Below the pieces are notes generated by a model that worked only from the letters and a program-made list of their open reading frames with translations, did no database searches and was not told the origin of the DNA. Both the position numbers and the translations under genes were made by a program. 64,000 nt of DNA from positions 57,789,028 through 57,853,027 of the forward strand of contig NC_072793.1 in the NCBI RefSeq assembly GCF_028583425.1, in the 5' to 3' direction. This stretch comes from Eublepharis macularius. Taxonomy: Eukaryota > Chordata > Lepidosauria > Squamata > Eublepharidae. This document shows positions 1-10,658 of the stretch, one piece after another; within the stretch, counting starts at the first letter, position 1, and each line of letters starts with the position of its first letter.

Positions 1-670
1 TTGCTGTGAGATTGCCTCTCTCCCCTCTTTCCAAAAAAACCAAATCCCAAACCCACTGTCTTTTTTCTCTATGTGAGAGGTCTTGGAACACATCAAAGAT
101 AAAGTAATATATTTAGAGAAATATCTGTTTTAAAAATATATGGACAGTTGATAAATAAATGGGAAGGGGGTCCTTTGTATTTGGTGAAATCTGTAAACAA
201 CAAAAATGAATGTTTTCTGTTTCAAAATCCTGTAAACCTTTTCTTTATCACTGCCCAGGGGCAAGTCCCTTCAGTTTCAATAGAACTTGTTCAGAAGTTC
301 CTAGTGGATGTTGCTCTTAGAGTACAGTGCACAGTCTGTTGTATTCAGCTGAAAAGTTTCCAGTGATTTGGATCTCTTTGGATGATATCTCTTGGTCAAC
401 ATGCTAGCTCCTTGGTTTAACTGATGTTTAGTTATTAAATTGGGAATTTTTACACTTTTTGTAGTTCTGTCAGAAGCAGTTTTATTTGTGAGAACCCATA
501 TTTCATGAAAAGTACACCATAAAATAACTGAAAATATTTTTCAACACAAGGCACACTATCTGGCTATAATAATTTTCCCCATATGTATTCCTTCATAACA
601 TCAGTTAAGACTGGATAATTCACTTTCTGAGTCTGGGTACCATTACAATTTTGTTGTTGTTACCACACAG
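1..670 (+). other. DOCK2: DOCK2 intron (partial), no exon seen
   Basis: AT-rich sequence upstream of the first recognisable DOCK2 exon. I see no splice-bounded coding segment and no clear repeat. The longest open frame (148-366) lacks recognisable similarity and exon-like borders. It is presumed intron because the next exon starts with a good acceptor (CCACACAG) at 670. Confidence 0.6.
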
Positions 671-791
671 CTGTCAAGAAAATATGAATTTATGAGTGCC
701 ACCAACCTTTCTGAACATCTGGCTGTTCCTCAGAAAACATCTGTTCTCAAGCAAATGAGCTTTGCCAGCCGTTCGATGCCAACTATACCAG
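671..791 (+). CDS. DOCK2: DOCK2 third-last coding exon
   Basis: This exon encodes 40 residues of the C-terminal tail of dedicator of cytokinesis 2, a Rac guanine-nucleotide exchange factor of blood cells that works with ELMO1 at the plasma membrane in leukocyte migration and lymphocyte activation. Visible sequence: acceptor CCACACAG, then a frame reading [19 protein letters not shown] and continuing to RSMPTIP, then donor AG|GTAAAC. The last base (791) is the first base of a codon completed by the next exon. The peptide is recognised from the conserved DOCK2 tail that follows the catalytic DHR-2 domain; the catalytic part lies upstream of this window. The neighbouring exons continue in frame and the gene order with FOXI1 supports the call. 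Another DOCK-A paralogue (DOCK1, DOCK5) is less likely given the match of the full tail and the synteny. Confidence 0.88.
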
Positions 792-2133
792 GTAAACTGA
801 TTATAAGAGTATGAAATCTCTGCTCTTTTGCTTTGCCATTAATTTAAAAAATTAAAATGTACTCCTTCTGTTCTCTCCTTTATAAAAAAAAAATCAAGGT
901 GTTTATCCTTTAGAACTGACTTTGTGTTGGGTAGGTGAATGCAGATACCATAGGTGAATATTTAGTACCTTATGGTTCCAGATCAGATATTTTCCTTTGT
1001 TAAGCTAGTGATTATATTGTCCTAAATATTTAAATATGTAAATATTCCATTTCTAGTTTTATAAAATCAGGGTGTTAGTCACCAGTACTGGCACCTTTTG
1101 GGGGGCTTTCCCAAGTCTTGAGGGGGGAATTGGTGAAAATCAGTGCAACCTTATATATGAGTACTAGCACCTTTCTGTTGCTAAACTGCCATACATCATA
1201 TTACATATGTTATACTTGATTAAGGGAGGTTCTTCAGTGGACTATGGCTGTGTCTCTCTCAGATATACAGCATCTAGATATCAGGCAAATGAGCATATAT
1301 AATTGATCTTGCTGCATTCTTGGAGGTTACATGGCATCCCCTTGGGAGTAAGGCATATCCTCATTAAATGTTTTGGCATAACACAATCTCTAGGTGCCTA
1401 CATACTTTGTAGAAGTTACTGATACTGATCTGGTCAGCTGTCCTGATGACTGTAAGATCCTCTTTTCACTCAAGAGTCATAACAAAGGCTGAAGATGTAC
1501 TGAGTAAAAAACTGTTTTCATTTTCAGACTTTGAAAAAGAGCATCACTCCCTTGGTGAGTTTGCAGAAGTGATGCCAGAGCAATTTGCCCTAACATGTTA
1601 TTACAGGTTGGAATATTTGTTGATTGAGTTCTCTTTTGAAAGGATGCATGGAGAACAATGTGATGACATCAAGTTCTTGTCAAGTTCACTTACAAGTGAC
1701 CATATTGTTTTCCCTTAAGGCTTCTATTTCATATCAAATACTTAAACCCAATTCTCACTAGACTTCACCCTGACAGCTAGGTTTCTATGTGAAGGGAATT
1801 TTCTGTATGGAAGAATGATATTCAGTCCTGTCAGCCTCATATTGCAGTCTACAATGGTACAAGTCAGTGGTACAATTCAGTTTTACCATCTCAGTAAGAA
1901 CTATTTATTTTATGTCATTCTTGGAACATATATGAAAATAAACTGTAATTCAGATAAGACTGGAATTTCTTGTTAATTACACTATTCAGTTGTTACTGGA
2001 AATAAGTCACAGGAAAGCTGATTTCCCCTTATGCTATGTTTTTTCTATGCAAACATTCCAAATTATTTTTCAAAATTAATTTGTTTGGGCTTTGCCTTGC
2101 TCCTTGTTCATGAAAGTGTGTTCTGTTTTAAAG
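792..2133 (+). other. DOCK2: DOCK2 intron
   Basis: Intron of 1342 bp between two in-frame DOCK2 exons, with GTAAAC donor and TTTTAAAG acceptor. No repeat family was recognised. An open frame at 1446-1718 has no recognisable protein similarity and is treated as chance. Confidence 0.75.
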
Positions 2134-2276
2134 GGATGACACTGTCAGTATGCTGTCCATCATCTGAGGATCCAAATGCATCACAGAGGATGAGTCAACT
2201 AAGCATCCCTCCAGTCTTGGAACTAGACAGGAAAACTATGAAAAAGAAGAAAGTGAATCAGTACTTTAAGACAATA
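2134..2276 (+). CDS. DOCK2: DOCK2 penultimate coding exon
   Basis: This exon completes the split glycine codon (G|GG) and then encodes 47 residues, from MTLSVCCPSSEDPNASQRMS through SIPPVLELDRK to TMKKKKVNQYFKTI. The donor is ATA|GTAAGT, a full consensus. The lysine-rich run near the end corresponds to the basic stretch of the DOCK2 tail. A C-terminal polybasic cluster of DOCK2 is known to bind phosphatidic acid and help hold the protein at the leading edge of neutrophils; that this run is the functional cluster is inferred. The exon ends on a codon boundary and joins in frame to the terminal exon at 6102. Alternative reading-through at 2277 would add intron sequence and is rejected because the donor is strong and the terminal exon fits the family ending. 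Confidence 0.88.
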
Positions 2277-2296
2277 GTAAGTGGTTATATTTCAGT

Positions 2297-2490
2297 TGCC
2301 AGCGAGATTTATTTTATTTATGTTATTTATAGTCTGCCTTTCTCACTGAAACTCAAGGTGAACTAGGTAGTGTGAGATTAGCACAGTCAGGACATTTCAA
2401 TAAACAATGCCATTGGGTAAATAAAAGCAAGTTTACAACGATATAATATTAGCAAAAATCTAATACAAAGTTGAAGAAATGCTGAAACAG
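2297..2490 (-). repeat. Inverted interspersed repeat (TTTATTTAT / CTCAAGG type)
   Basis: It begins with TTTATTTATGTTATTTATAG, then runs through CTGCCTTTCTCACTG and GTGTGAGATTAGCACAG. The same sequence occurs at 58919-59225, where it is interrupted by a miniature transposon, and a short piece occurs at 47638-47690. Read on the minus strand it ends in the CTTGAG...ATAAATAAATA style typical of L2/CR1 LINE tails and of SINEs that share them. The exact family is not assigned. Confidence 0.6.
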
Positions 2491-3303
2491 AGAATTAAGT
2501 AATTCTAGGACTGACAGTAGACTGCGGACAACATAGAAATACCCAGTAGGGTCATACTTAAAGCAACAGATAGTACATAGGAGTACATACTAAAGCAATA
2601 TATAGTACTTAAGGCGACATACAGGGGAAGTCTATGGTCCCTAACTCATTAGTTAAGCATCTTTTTGAGATTCTATTCTTAGGTCTTGATAGTGAGAGGT
2701 GTTTTGTTTACTCCTTTGGTTACAGTAACAGTGTTTCTTGACAGAATCCCCCTTTTAAACTTAGGTTTCCAGATGTTAGTTCAACACAGTTTTCCCTTTA
2801 CAACAGACCCGGGGGCTTCCTTAGAGCCAAAACCTTCTTTCTAGACACTGAGCGGGAATTCTTCTTCTTCATAAGACATAACCCTGTTCCCTTGGCTGAA
2901 TGGGAGTCTCCACTCACTCTGCCAAAAGCATGCCCCAGTTCTATCTTGTCTGTGTAAACGTGTTTTAGTTTGTACTGGCTTTTATACTTTGACTTATCAA
3001 CTGAAAGTCCTCCTTAAGACAATATTGTCACAGTTAGGGCAAACATTCTCTTTTTCCTCACTTCAGAGGTGTACCAGCCTGACTCTAGTTGTTAGACTCC
3101 ACACTTTCAACTGAACTCAAAATCCTAACTGAACTGAAAAATCCTGTCACCATCAACTGTCATTCTGACTAGCCAGTCAGACAGAGGAAGGAGCAGCCTG
3201 TCAATCAAACTCTCCTTTAGGCAGTTATTAACTCCTTCTTTTCCATCTCTGAGTGCTGCCCTGTGGAAACTTTTCCATGAATTGTATTCTGTCACAGCAG
3301 GAT

Positions 3304-4092
3304 TAGATTTAGAAGAAGGTGCAGTGAAATTTGGTGGAAGAAACATTAACCATTTGAGATATGCAGATGACACCACATTACTGGCAGAAAATAATGAAGA
3401 CTAGGAACAACTACTGATGAAGGTTAAAGGAGTAAGTGCCAAAGCAGGATTACAGCTGAACCTCAAGAAGACAAAAGTAATGACTATTGAGGAATTACAC
3501 AATTTTAAAGTTGACAATGATGAAATTGAAATTATTCAAGATTTTCTATTCCTTGGCTTAATCATCAACCAAAAGAGAGACTGCAACTAAGAAATCAGAA
3601 GAAGATTGAGACTTGGAAGAGTAGCTGTGAGGAAACTAGAAACAATCCTTAAAGATAAAGAGGTCTCTCTTGGGACCAAGATCAAGATAATCCAAACTAT
3701 GGTATTCCCTTTTACTATGGAAGAATATGAGTTGGGCAATGAAGGAAGTGGACAGGAAAAAAATTGATTAACTTGAAATGTGTTGCTGGAGTTGAGTTTT
3801 GCAGTTACCATGGATGGCCAAAAGACAAATAAATGAGTTCTAGATCTTCATAGAAGCTAAAATGACAAAACTGAGGTTATTATGAAAATACAAGACTCTC
3901 TGGAAAAGTCAGTAATGCTAGGAAAAGTGAAAGGCAGTAGGAAAAGAGGAAGACCCAAAATGAGATGACTTGACTCAATAAAAGAAGCCATGTCCTCCAG
4001 TTTCCAAGATCTGAGCCTGTTAATGATAGGATGTTTTGGAGGTCTTTCATTCATAGGGTCGGCATAGGTGGGAGACTACTTGATGGCATCTA
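3304..4092 (+). mobile_element. BovB (RTE clade) LINE 3' part, decayed
   Basis: With a few stops and frame breaks, the + strand reads the C-terminal part of a BovB reverse transcriptase. GGRNINHLRYADDTTLLAE contains the catalytic YADD motif (3360-3371); LNLKKTKVM, DFLFLGLIIN and RRRLRLGR follow, then KRGRPKMR and SIKEAMSS near the end. The 3' end (4054-4100) runs into an AC microsatellite, as usual for BovB. It is 5' truncated and not coding. BovB is abundant in squamates and ruminants and is the partner LINE of several reptile SINEs. Confidence 0.88.
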
Positions 4093-4116
4093 ACACACAC
4101 ACACACACACACACAC
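4093..4116. repeat. (AC)n microsatellite
   Basis: Twelve uninterrupted AC units directly at the 3' end of the BovB remnant; probably the LINE tail that has become a microsatellite. Confidence 0.95.
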
Positions 4117-4460
4117 AAAGGACAAATAAGCTGTGGGTACCTGCACACATCTAAGATACCTGCTATATGTTATCACTAGGCTTATTTGGAAGATGTGCTA
4201 CCCCTCTTTCAGTTTGGGAGGACTGCTGTGGCAGAAAGTCAGTGGGACAGCTGATTGCCTTTTGGAGGTTGCCCTGGTATAGTTCATCTTCTCCAAAATC
4301 AGCAGTTTCATCACTGTGGCTACTGGTGAGGTATCACTGGGACTGCACAACACTTAGCAGCCTCTTTTTAAAAAGTGAATATTATTGTTCTAGCCATTTC
4401 AAACCTTGCCTTTGCTACGAAATGGACTCCTTTACATGGGCATCGTTTGGCAAGCTTAGA

Positions 4461-4675
4461 GTTGCCACACTCCAGGTGGGGCATAAAGATCTGCTGGAAT
4501 TACAAGTGATCTCCACTCTACAAAGTTTTGTTTCCCAAGAGAAAATTGCTGCTTTGGAGTGTGGACTCCATGGAATTTTACCCTGCTGAGGTCTCTCCCC
4601 ACCCCAAACCCTGCCCTCTTCAAACTTCACCTCCCCCCCAAATCTCCAGGAATTTCCCAACCAGGAGTTGGCAAC
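4461..4675 (-). mobile_element. GTTGCCA-ended miniature element, copy 1
   Basis: Starts GTTGCCACACTCCAGGTGGG and ends in the complement of GTTGCCAACTCCTGGTTGGG, giving imperfect terminal inverted repeats. Inside are a GCTGCTTTGGAGTG segment and a region matching AAATCTCCAGGAATT. Other copies lie at 28325-28536, 45824-46028 and (ends lost) 53128-53322, in the opposite orientation. Non-coding; the superfamily is not certain. Confidence 0.65.
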
Positions 4676-6101
4676 CCTCATTAGGCTTCTGGATCATGGC
4701 CATCACAAAACTGAGCCTCAGTACAGTAACTGTGAATTAACAAAGCCTGTGTGTTTCTTTTGTTATTGATTTAAAAATTACAAAAATGGAGATATTTCAT
4801 AATTATTGTAAATAATAAGAAAACAAAACAAAATTTCCCATTTAAACAACCAATAATGAAGAAACCATGGTTTGATTTTTTCCCTCGTTCTGATTCCTTT
4901 CATTATTGCAGTCTCTGCATCTATTGATTTCACTTTTATGAGGCAGGCAGCATTTTCCTTATAAGGGCATAAAGACAGCGTCCTGTTCCTTAGGGGGAAG
5001 AGGGATAGAGTTTTCTTTCTGGGCTTTCTTGACTGCCTGCAAACTGTAACTGCTAGGATTACATACATGTGTGAGTTATTCCAGTCCTAAAGAATATGGG
5101 GTGGGACTTTGCCTTCCTCTCTCCTCCCAATACCTGCCTTACTGTGCCAAATTTTCCCTTGCAGTCAGTCCTGTACTGCTTACCTGCTGCTCTCCATACC
5201 TTATCCTCCATCCAAATAAATCTTCCTCAAGGTTCTCCTGCTACTGCCTGCCTGCTTGTCTAGTTGCCTTAAGCAACTTGGGCCACCAAATCTCTTTGTC
5301 TTGTAAGTTGACAAGAAAACTCACTGCTACTGTTTTTTAAGCTAAGCAGCTGCGGTGCTGTGTGCATTACTATTCGGAATCTCCCATAGACTTTAATGTT
5401 AAATATGGGTGCCTTTCATTGCCTCAAAAAGGATGGTGGTGGTATTTTAAACAGATAATTTGGGGGTTCTCAGGGAATACTACAATTCTCCTGCTTTTTA
5501 TCTAGTTCGGACAGAAAACCATGAAGCTACAGACCCTAGAAATGAGAGTCGTCTTTCATGAAAACCAATCTATACATATAAAGACAAGTGTCCAGACTGA
5601 CTCATCAACACCCAGCCCAAACACTCAAAACGTGAAATTTGGTCAGGATATTTCTTTTGTGATGGAGGGGCTCACTAAGAAGGGATTTTAAGAAATTCAC
5701 TCCCGAAGGGGGTAAAAAGGGGTAAAATGTATTTTCCCATAGAGATACAGCTTCCCTGTGTGACTGGCAGGGTGCTCCTCCCCCCCCCCAACTGCCAACT
5801 CATCCTCCCTGAGGTCATTTGCATATGCGGCCTTGATTGGTTATCATCCCAACATTCTAAAGAGTATGCAGGACACATGCAGTACCTCAGGACACATTCA
5901 ATAAAAATACACCCCCCAGCCTGCCCCTCTAGGGATGCCAGTTTTTTCACATAGATCACAGGCCTAAAAGTAACTGCTAGGTTTCAGCACAGGTTTAGAA
6001 TTTGTTATATTGAGTGCACCGTTCCTTATTCTGTATATGTACTGCAAGAACTGGGGAAAACAACATGTTGACATCTGGTATTCTTTTCCTTTTGTAATCA
6101 G

Positions 6102-6173
6102 TGTAAACCCAAACAACCTGAAGATGGGAAGCAGGCTGCTGAGCGGCAATCTGATTTATCCACAGACCTATGA
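6102..6173 (+). CDS. DOCK2: DOCK2 terminal coding exon with stop
   Basis: A polypyrimidine-rich acceptor (TTCTTTTCCTTTTGTAATCAG) is followed by 23 codons and TGA (6171-6173). The peptide opens CKPKQPEDGKQAAER and ends SDLSTDL, the family ending as I recall it for DOCK2. The junction with the previous exon is phase 0 (KTI|CKP). Together the three exons give 111 C-terminal residues, and the protein ends without a membrane segment. The CKPKQP stretch extends the lysine-rich region. The acceptor choice is the only uncertainty; no other AG nearby gives an in-frame continuation ending in STDL. Confidence 0.86.
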   Translation, partial: CKPKQPEDGKQAAERQSDLSTDL

Positions 6174-6650
6174 AGGCATTCTGTCATCGGGAACTTTCTA
6201 GCAAGTGGAAAGACAAAATTCCAAAAAGGAAATGAGGACTGACTTAAGAGAAGTTTGTTATTAAATAAAAATCCCTTGTACAATTGGTATATTTGCTGTT
6301 TTAATCCATACATTTTGGCTTATGGCCATTCATGAATTAAAAATTTAGAATACTGTTTTGTTCCAAGGAGCGATAAAGAACTATAAAATACAGGAGTTCT
6401 TGTTAACTTGAGGTTTGTTTAGAAGTTCAGGAATTCTACTTAAGAAGTGGGGCATCAGAGCAAGTCTGCTCTTACCACCATGCATAGCATATAATGCAAC
6501 AAACTTACCCTGGTTTCTGTAGTCTGTGTACTATATTTGTACTTTTATGTTGTACACATGTTTGCTTCTGTGTCCCATACATACATAGGATTCCTGACCA
6601 ACTGACTTAGTAAACTGAGTCTCAATAAAGCACTGATCTTTGTACTCATT
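6174..6650 (+). other. DOCK2: DOCK2 3' UTR (predicted)
   Basis: Non-coding sequence after the stop codon, up to the poly(A) signal AATAAA at 6624-6629. An earlier AATAAA at 6264-6269 could give a short form. The exact cleavage point cannot be read from the genome alone. Confidence 0.6.
6624..6629 (+). terminator. DOCK2: Candidate DOCK2 poly(A) signal
   Basis: Canonical AATAAA (CTCAATAAAGCACTG), about 450 bp after the stop and followed by T-rich sequence. An alternative AATAAA lies at 6264-6269. Confidence 0.55.
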
Positions 6651-8163
6651 AAATTGCATATTTTTGCTGTAAATTTCCAGTGTGGCTTAAAGATTGACTG
6701 AAACCATGTTTTATTACAGGACAAGTAATATGTACCTTATACAGAGTCAGACAATTGGTCCATATTGTCTATTTTGGTGGGCAGCAGCTTTCCAAAGTCT
6801 TGTCTGAAGGTCTCTCATATAACCTACTATTTTTTAACTGAAGATGCTGGGGAATGAACCTGGGACCTCTGCATACAAAGCAGACGCTCTACCATTGAGC
6901 CATGGCCCACCCCAATTCCACGAGAGCAGCCATGAGAGCAAGTTCCTTTTCTTTTTGTATTCAATCCAAACCAAAAGGACCAAAAGAGTTTAAAACAATA
7001 GTAACTCTTTTGCAATTAACATGTTTTCCAGACTTTAGATGAAAAATCCTCTTTCTTCATGTACAGTATTCATAAATTTGTTCTTGTAATTTGTGATAAA
7101 ATGTTACAATTTTTCTTTCACTCTCCCGCTAAAGCTTCCACATTGGAATTAGTCCAAAATAAATACTTCTGTATTCTATGTATTAATCTCTTCTTCCCGA
7201 CAGTAGAATTAGCCCTATAATTTTGGGTTTAGATATAATTGATCATTCTACCTTTCTGACATGCATCTGGTTCTTTCTTTCAAGACAAAAGTGCAGCTAT
7301 ATAGATTTGTTTTCACATAACCAGCTTCTCTACTTAAATATGTCAAAATATTAATTTGCTTGTGCTGTTCCTGGTTTCAGTGTATTATTACCCTGTGATT
7401 TAATAAAACTTGTCCAATATGAGAGTTTAAATATTTTTAATGTAGTTGCTTTAGGTGAAAATAAAAAAAAAACTTATTCATACTTCATGGATATATGAAT
7501 GTCTAAAAGCAGCCTTCTTCCTCTTACAGATTGGTTTTCTATCTCTTATACTCCAATGCTGGAGTACCCCTTACAGTGTATTGCATTAGACCAGCACGCT
7601 CACTCAGAGCACTGATGTAGCAGCAATCACTGGCACAGGCCTCCTGGCCAAAGGCAATTGCAGATGCATCACACATAGCAATGTAAAGTTTATATGTAAT
7701 TGGAGCAAAGTCTAGAAGAAACCACAGTGCTTGCTAAGATATTTGAGCTACATGCCTTAGTACTCTGCTAACAGTTTACCAAGTTATTATCAGGAAAGAG
7801 AATCTTCCTTAAGTTTCATAAATTTTGCTTGCTTTTTCAATGAGATTTCACCAGATACATTGCTCAAATAGCTCATCTTATGGCAGTGCCTTGAGTACTG
7901 TTTTTCTTCTGAATTTTGTCCTGGGAAAGTTAGTTCTTTATTGACTGTGATGGGCATGGCAAGGGTTTCAACAGCTAAAACAGTTTTGGGAGTGTTTTTT
8001 GAATTTTTTACAAAACCAACAAGTGTACATGTGGATTTCCCCAGTGAACCAAGTAGTGCATCATTGGGACTATTGCAGATTGAGAAAATGGCACCAAGAG
8101 AAAGGCTGAAGCCCCTTCTCCATGGATGGGATCTCATCTAAGTTATGTGCATGGTAGTGTGAC
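6651..8163. other. DOCK2-FOXI1 intergenic, mostly unassigned
   Basis: Apart from the SINE at 6726-6908 I recognise nothing coding or repetitive here. Open frames at 7790-8137 and 7941-8141 overlap on opposite strands and have no recognisable similarity. Confidence 0.5.
6726..6908 (-). mobile_element. tRNA-derived SINE
   Basis: On the minus strand the head reads GCCATGGCTCAATGGTAGAG, with a good A box, and GGTTCATTCC, a slightly altered B box (complement near 6848-6858). The rest, read backwards to 6726, is the SINE body and tail (complement of TGGACCAATTGTCTGACTC). It is not a tRNA gene: no 3' acceptor stem pairs with the head. Confidence 0.75.
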
Positions 8164-8449
8164 TAGGGGTGTGCACGGCTAGGGTGATTCAGATTACCCG
8201 AATCGGGAAAAAGATTCAGAATAAAGGGAATTCCGAAGTGGCAAGCCGCTTTGGAATACCTGATTTGGAAAGATTTGGGTTTGCTTCATAAAGATTCGGC
8301 CGTTATTTTCAATGAGGAACATGCGCCCAGCTTTCCAGGAGCCTGGGAGGGGGGTGCATTTTCATTATGAAGCAAACCAAGCTTGGTGGGGACCTTCTCC
8401 TAACTCCTCTAACTACCTCCCATGTTTCAGAAGGATTGGACTTCAGGGG

Positions 8450-8830
8450 GCCCCAAAGAAGAAACCCCCATCCTCCTCCACTGTCCATTATTCCCTATGA
8501 GGAAAAACAAGGGAGCTTTCTAGGTGGCTTAGGGTGGCATTTTGCAAGAAAAATGCACCCAATTTTCAGGGCACCTACTCGTACCTCTCTTCCCACCCTC
8601 CCCCAAGTTTCAGGGAAATTGCACTTTGGGGGGCCATTTTATGGCCTCCCAACTCTCCATTAATCCCTATGGGAAAAACAAGGGGGCTTTCTAGGTGGCT
8701 TGGGGTGGCATTTTGCATGCAAAATGCACCAAATGTTAGGGGACCTGCTACTACCTGTCCTCCCATGCCCTCCCCAAGTTTCAGGGAGATTTGACTTTGG
8801 GGGGCCACCAAAGGTGGTTCTCCCACCACA
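8450..8830. repeat. Tandem array, about 170-bp unit
   Basis: Two to three diverged copies of a unit that contains CCCTATGGGAAAAACAAGGG, TTTCTAGGTGGCTTGGGG, GCATTTTGCATGCAAAATGC and CAAGTTTCAGGGAGATT. It lies inside the 8164-10650 element. Confidence 0.75.
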
Positions 8831-9388
8831 CCATTTTATTTCTACTGTGGAGAAGACTCCTACACAGCAGAAACACATGGATTGGGGATGCCAATGGCCA
8901 CAGCCACAGTCTGGCTACACTACCCTAAGAAACCCATCAGAACCCCCCCCCCCAAATAAAACCCCTAACCACCCTTGCAGTAACTGGCCAGCCACTCTCC
9001 ATTGGTTCCTGTTACGGGTCCAGACTCCCACAGCAGAAACACATGGAATGTGGCATCCATAGCCACAGGCATAACCTCCCTTTCAATCTACCCCCCAAAC
9101 AGACCCAAAGGCACCCCCCCCCCAAGTTCCCCACCACCCCCAGAGCAGGCTGGCCAGCCTCTCCCCATTGTTCCCTATGATGCGAACGTTTAAACTGTCT
9201 TTCCCAGGGCAATTATGCACAGGCCAGGGGTGCCACAGTGCCACAGAGCACACTCCATCCTGAGTGCAAGCTCATCCCTGGGAAAGCACATCTGAACCAC
9301 CTGCATGCACCCCCAAGTTCCCCACCACCCCTAGAGCAGGCTGGCCAGCCACTCCCCATTGTTCTGTATGATGGGATCTAATCTTCAC

Positions 9389-9740
9389 ACCAGAGAATAA
9401 TACACAAACACACATTGAATCAAGTTCAAAACATTTTATTTTTTAGCTTTCAGTTACAGCATTAAAGGCACATGACACTAGTGTCACATCACAACAGTCT
9501 CCTAGATAATAGTACCACAGCTAACTTCAAACCAGAGAATCACAGAAACACACAATTACTTGCAAAAACACTTTATTTATTTCTTGGCTTTAAGTTTCAC
9601 AGCATGAAAGCACAGCACAACACATCACAACAGTATCCTAGATAATAGTACCACAGCTAACTTCAAACCAGAGAATCACAGAAACACACAATTGCTTGCA
9701 AAAAACATTTTATTCCTTGGCTTTAAGTTTTACAGCATGA
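9389..9740. repeat. Tandem array, about 120-bp unit, three copies
   Basis: Three successive copies of a unit with AACCAGAGAATCACAGAAAC, ACACAATTACTTGCAAAAAC, TTTATTCCTTGGCTTTAAG and CCTAGATAATAGTACCACAG. The last two copies are closely similar. Inside the 8164-10650 element. Confidence 0.8.
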
Positions 9741-10658
9741 AGACAAACAGCCATTCCTCCCAAACCAAAATGAACTGGGGGACACTCTTGCAACTTAGTC
9801 CAGCAGAACCATTGTCATTTCCTGCAGCCAGACTCTGAGTTCAGCCAGTGGGGAAACACCACAGAGCAGAACAGCACCTGGCCACAAGCACAACACAATG
9901 GTATTTGTGGAGCATGGTTGCAGAGGTCCCCCCCCACCCCCTGCCAGCTTCAGGCTGAACTGGAAAACACCTGTGTGGTAGTGTTGGGATGTAGCCTTCA
10001 TCATCAACTGGCCCCCATCCGCACCATCCCTACCTGCCCCACTCCTCCCCCACCCCTTCAACATGAACATTTTCAATTTAACATCAACAACAGTTTACCA
10101 CATTTTACAACAGCAAACAACATTAAGCAACATTAAACAACATTAAACAACATTCTCCTCAGCAGTAGCTTAGTTTGGCTGCTACTCTGAGTTTCCTACT
10201 GTGAAAGTCCCTATCCTAACCTGTCTCTCCCTCCAGTGGCAATCAACATAGCCCACAGTGGCTATGACAGTTTTGGAGGATTTTTTCCCTTGTTGTGGGG
10301 GGGGAGCCAAATTGCAGGGTGCATTCCCTTTGCCACTGAGACCCACCTTCCTCCTGCTGGATTTCTACTTCTTTACTGTAGGGAAGAGCACGATTCCCCA
10401 GGTCCTAGACTCGGTGGATAGCAACTCGCAGGGCTCTGCAAGGTAGTCCCTGACCACTGCCTCCGCCGAATCCTCTCTCACATGACTCATGATCCCAGAG
10501 GGGCCAAGGGCCCACTGGAGCATCTCCATGGACATGCTGGCGGTGGCCGTGAGGGGAGCATGCTGGCTCCGATTTGGAAATACCGAATCTTTCCGAATCA
10601 GGCCCAATTCAGGGTTTTTTTCCAAATCGAATACCCAAAGCGCACATCCCTGTGTGAC

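Larger units (their letters stand above)
2277..6101 (+). other. DOCK2: DOCK2 last intron
   Basis: Intron of 3.8 kb between GTAAGT and a TTTTGTAATCAG acceptor. It carries an inverted LINE-tail-like repeat at its 5' end, a decayed BovB LINE (3304-4092), an AC microsatellite and a GTTGCCA-ended miniature element (4461-4675). From 4680 to 6100 I see no recognisable repeat or exon. Confidence 0.75.
8164..10650. mobile_element. 2.5-kb hAT-like non-autonomous element with internal tandem arrays
   Basis: Terminal inverted repeat TAGGGGTGTGCACG at the left and the complement of GGATGTGCGC at the right, flanked by AGTGTGAC (8156-8163) and TGTGTGAC (10651-10658), an 8-bp duplication with one mismatch, as expected of hAT elements. 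Both ends carry CCGAATC / GATTCGG-type motifs. Inside are two tandem arrays (about 8450-8830 and 9389-9740) and C-rich, proline-like low-complexity stretches. No transposase frame was recognised; overlapping open frames such as 8700-9062 are low-complexity. Confidence 0.7.

Noticed and set aside
1446..1718. 90-codon open frame in a DOCK2 intron
   Set aside because: No acceptor or donor at sensible positions and no recognisable similarity.
2031..2366. 111-codon open frame taken as a gene
   Set aside because: Only 2134-2276 is the DOCK2 exon; the rest of the frame is intron on each side.
6840..6908. Possible tRNA gene on the minus strand
   Set aside because: A and B boxes are present but the cloverleaf does not close and a SINE body follows.
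8700..9062. 120-codon proline-rich open frame
   Set aside because: Lies in C-rich low-complexity sequence of a transposon with overlapping frames on the other strand.
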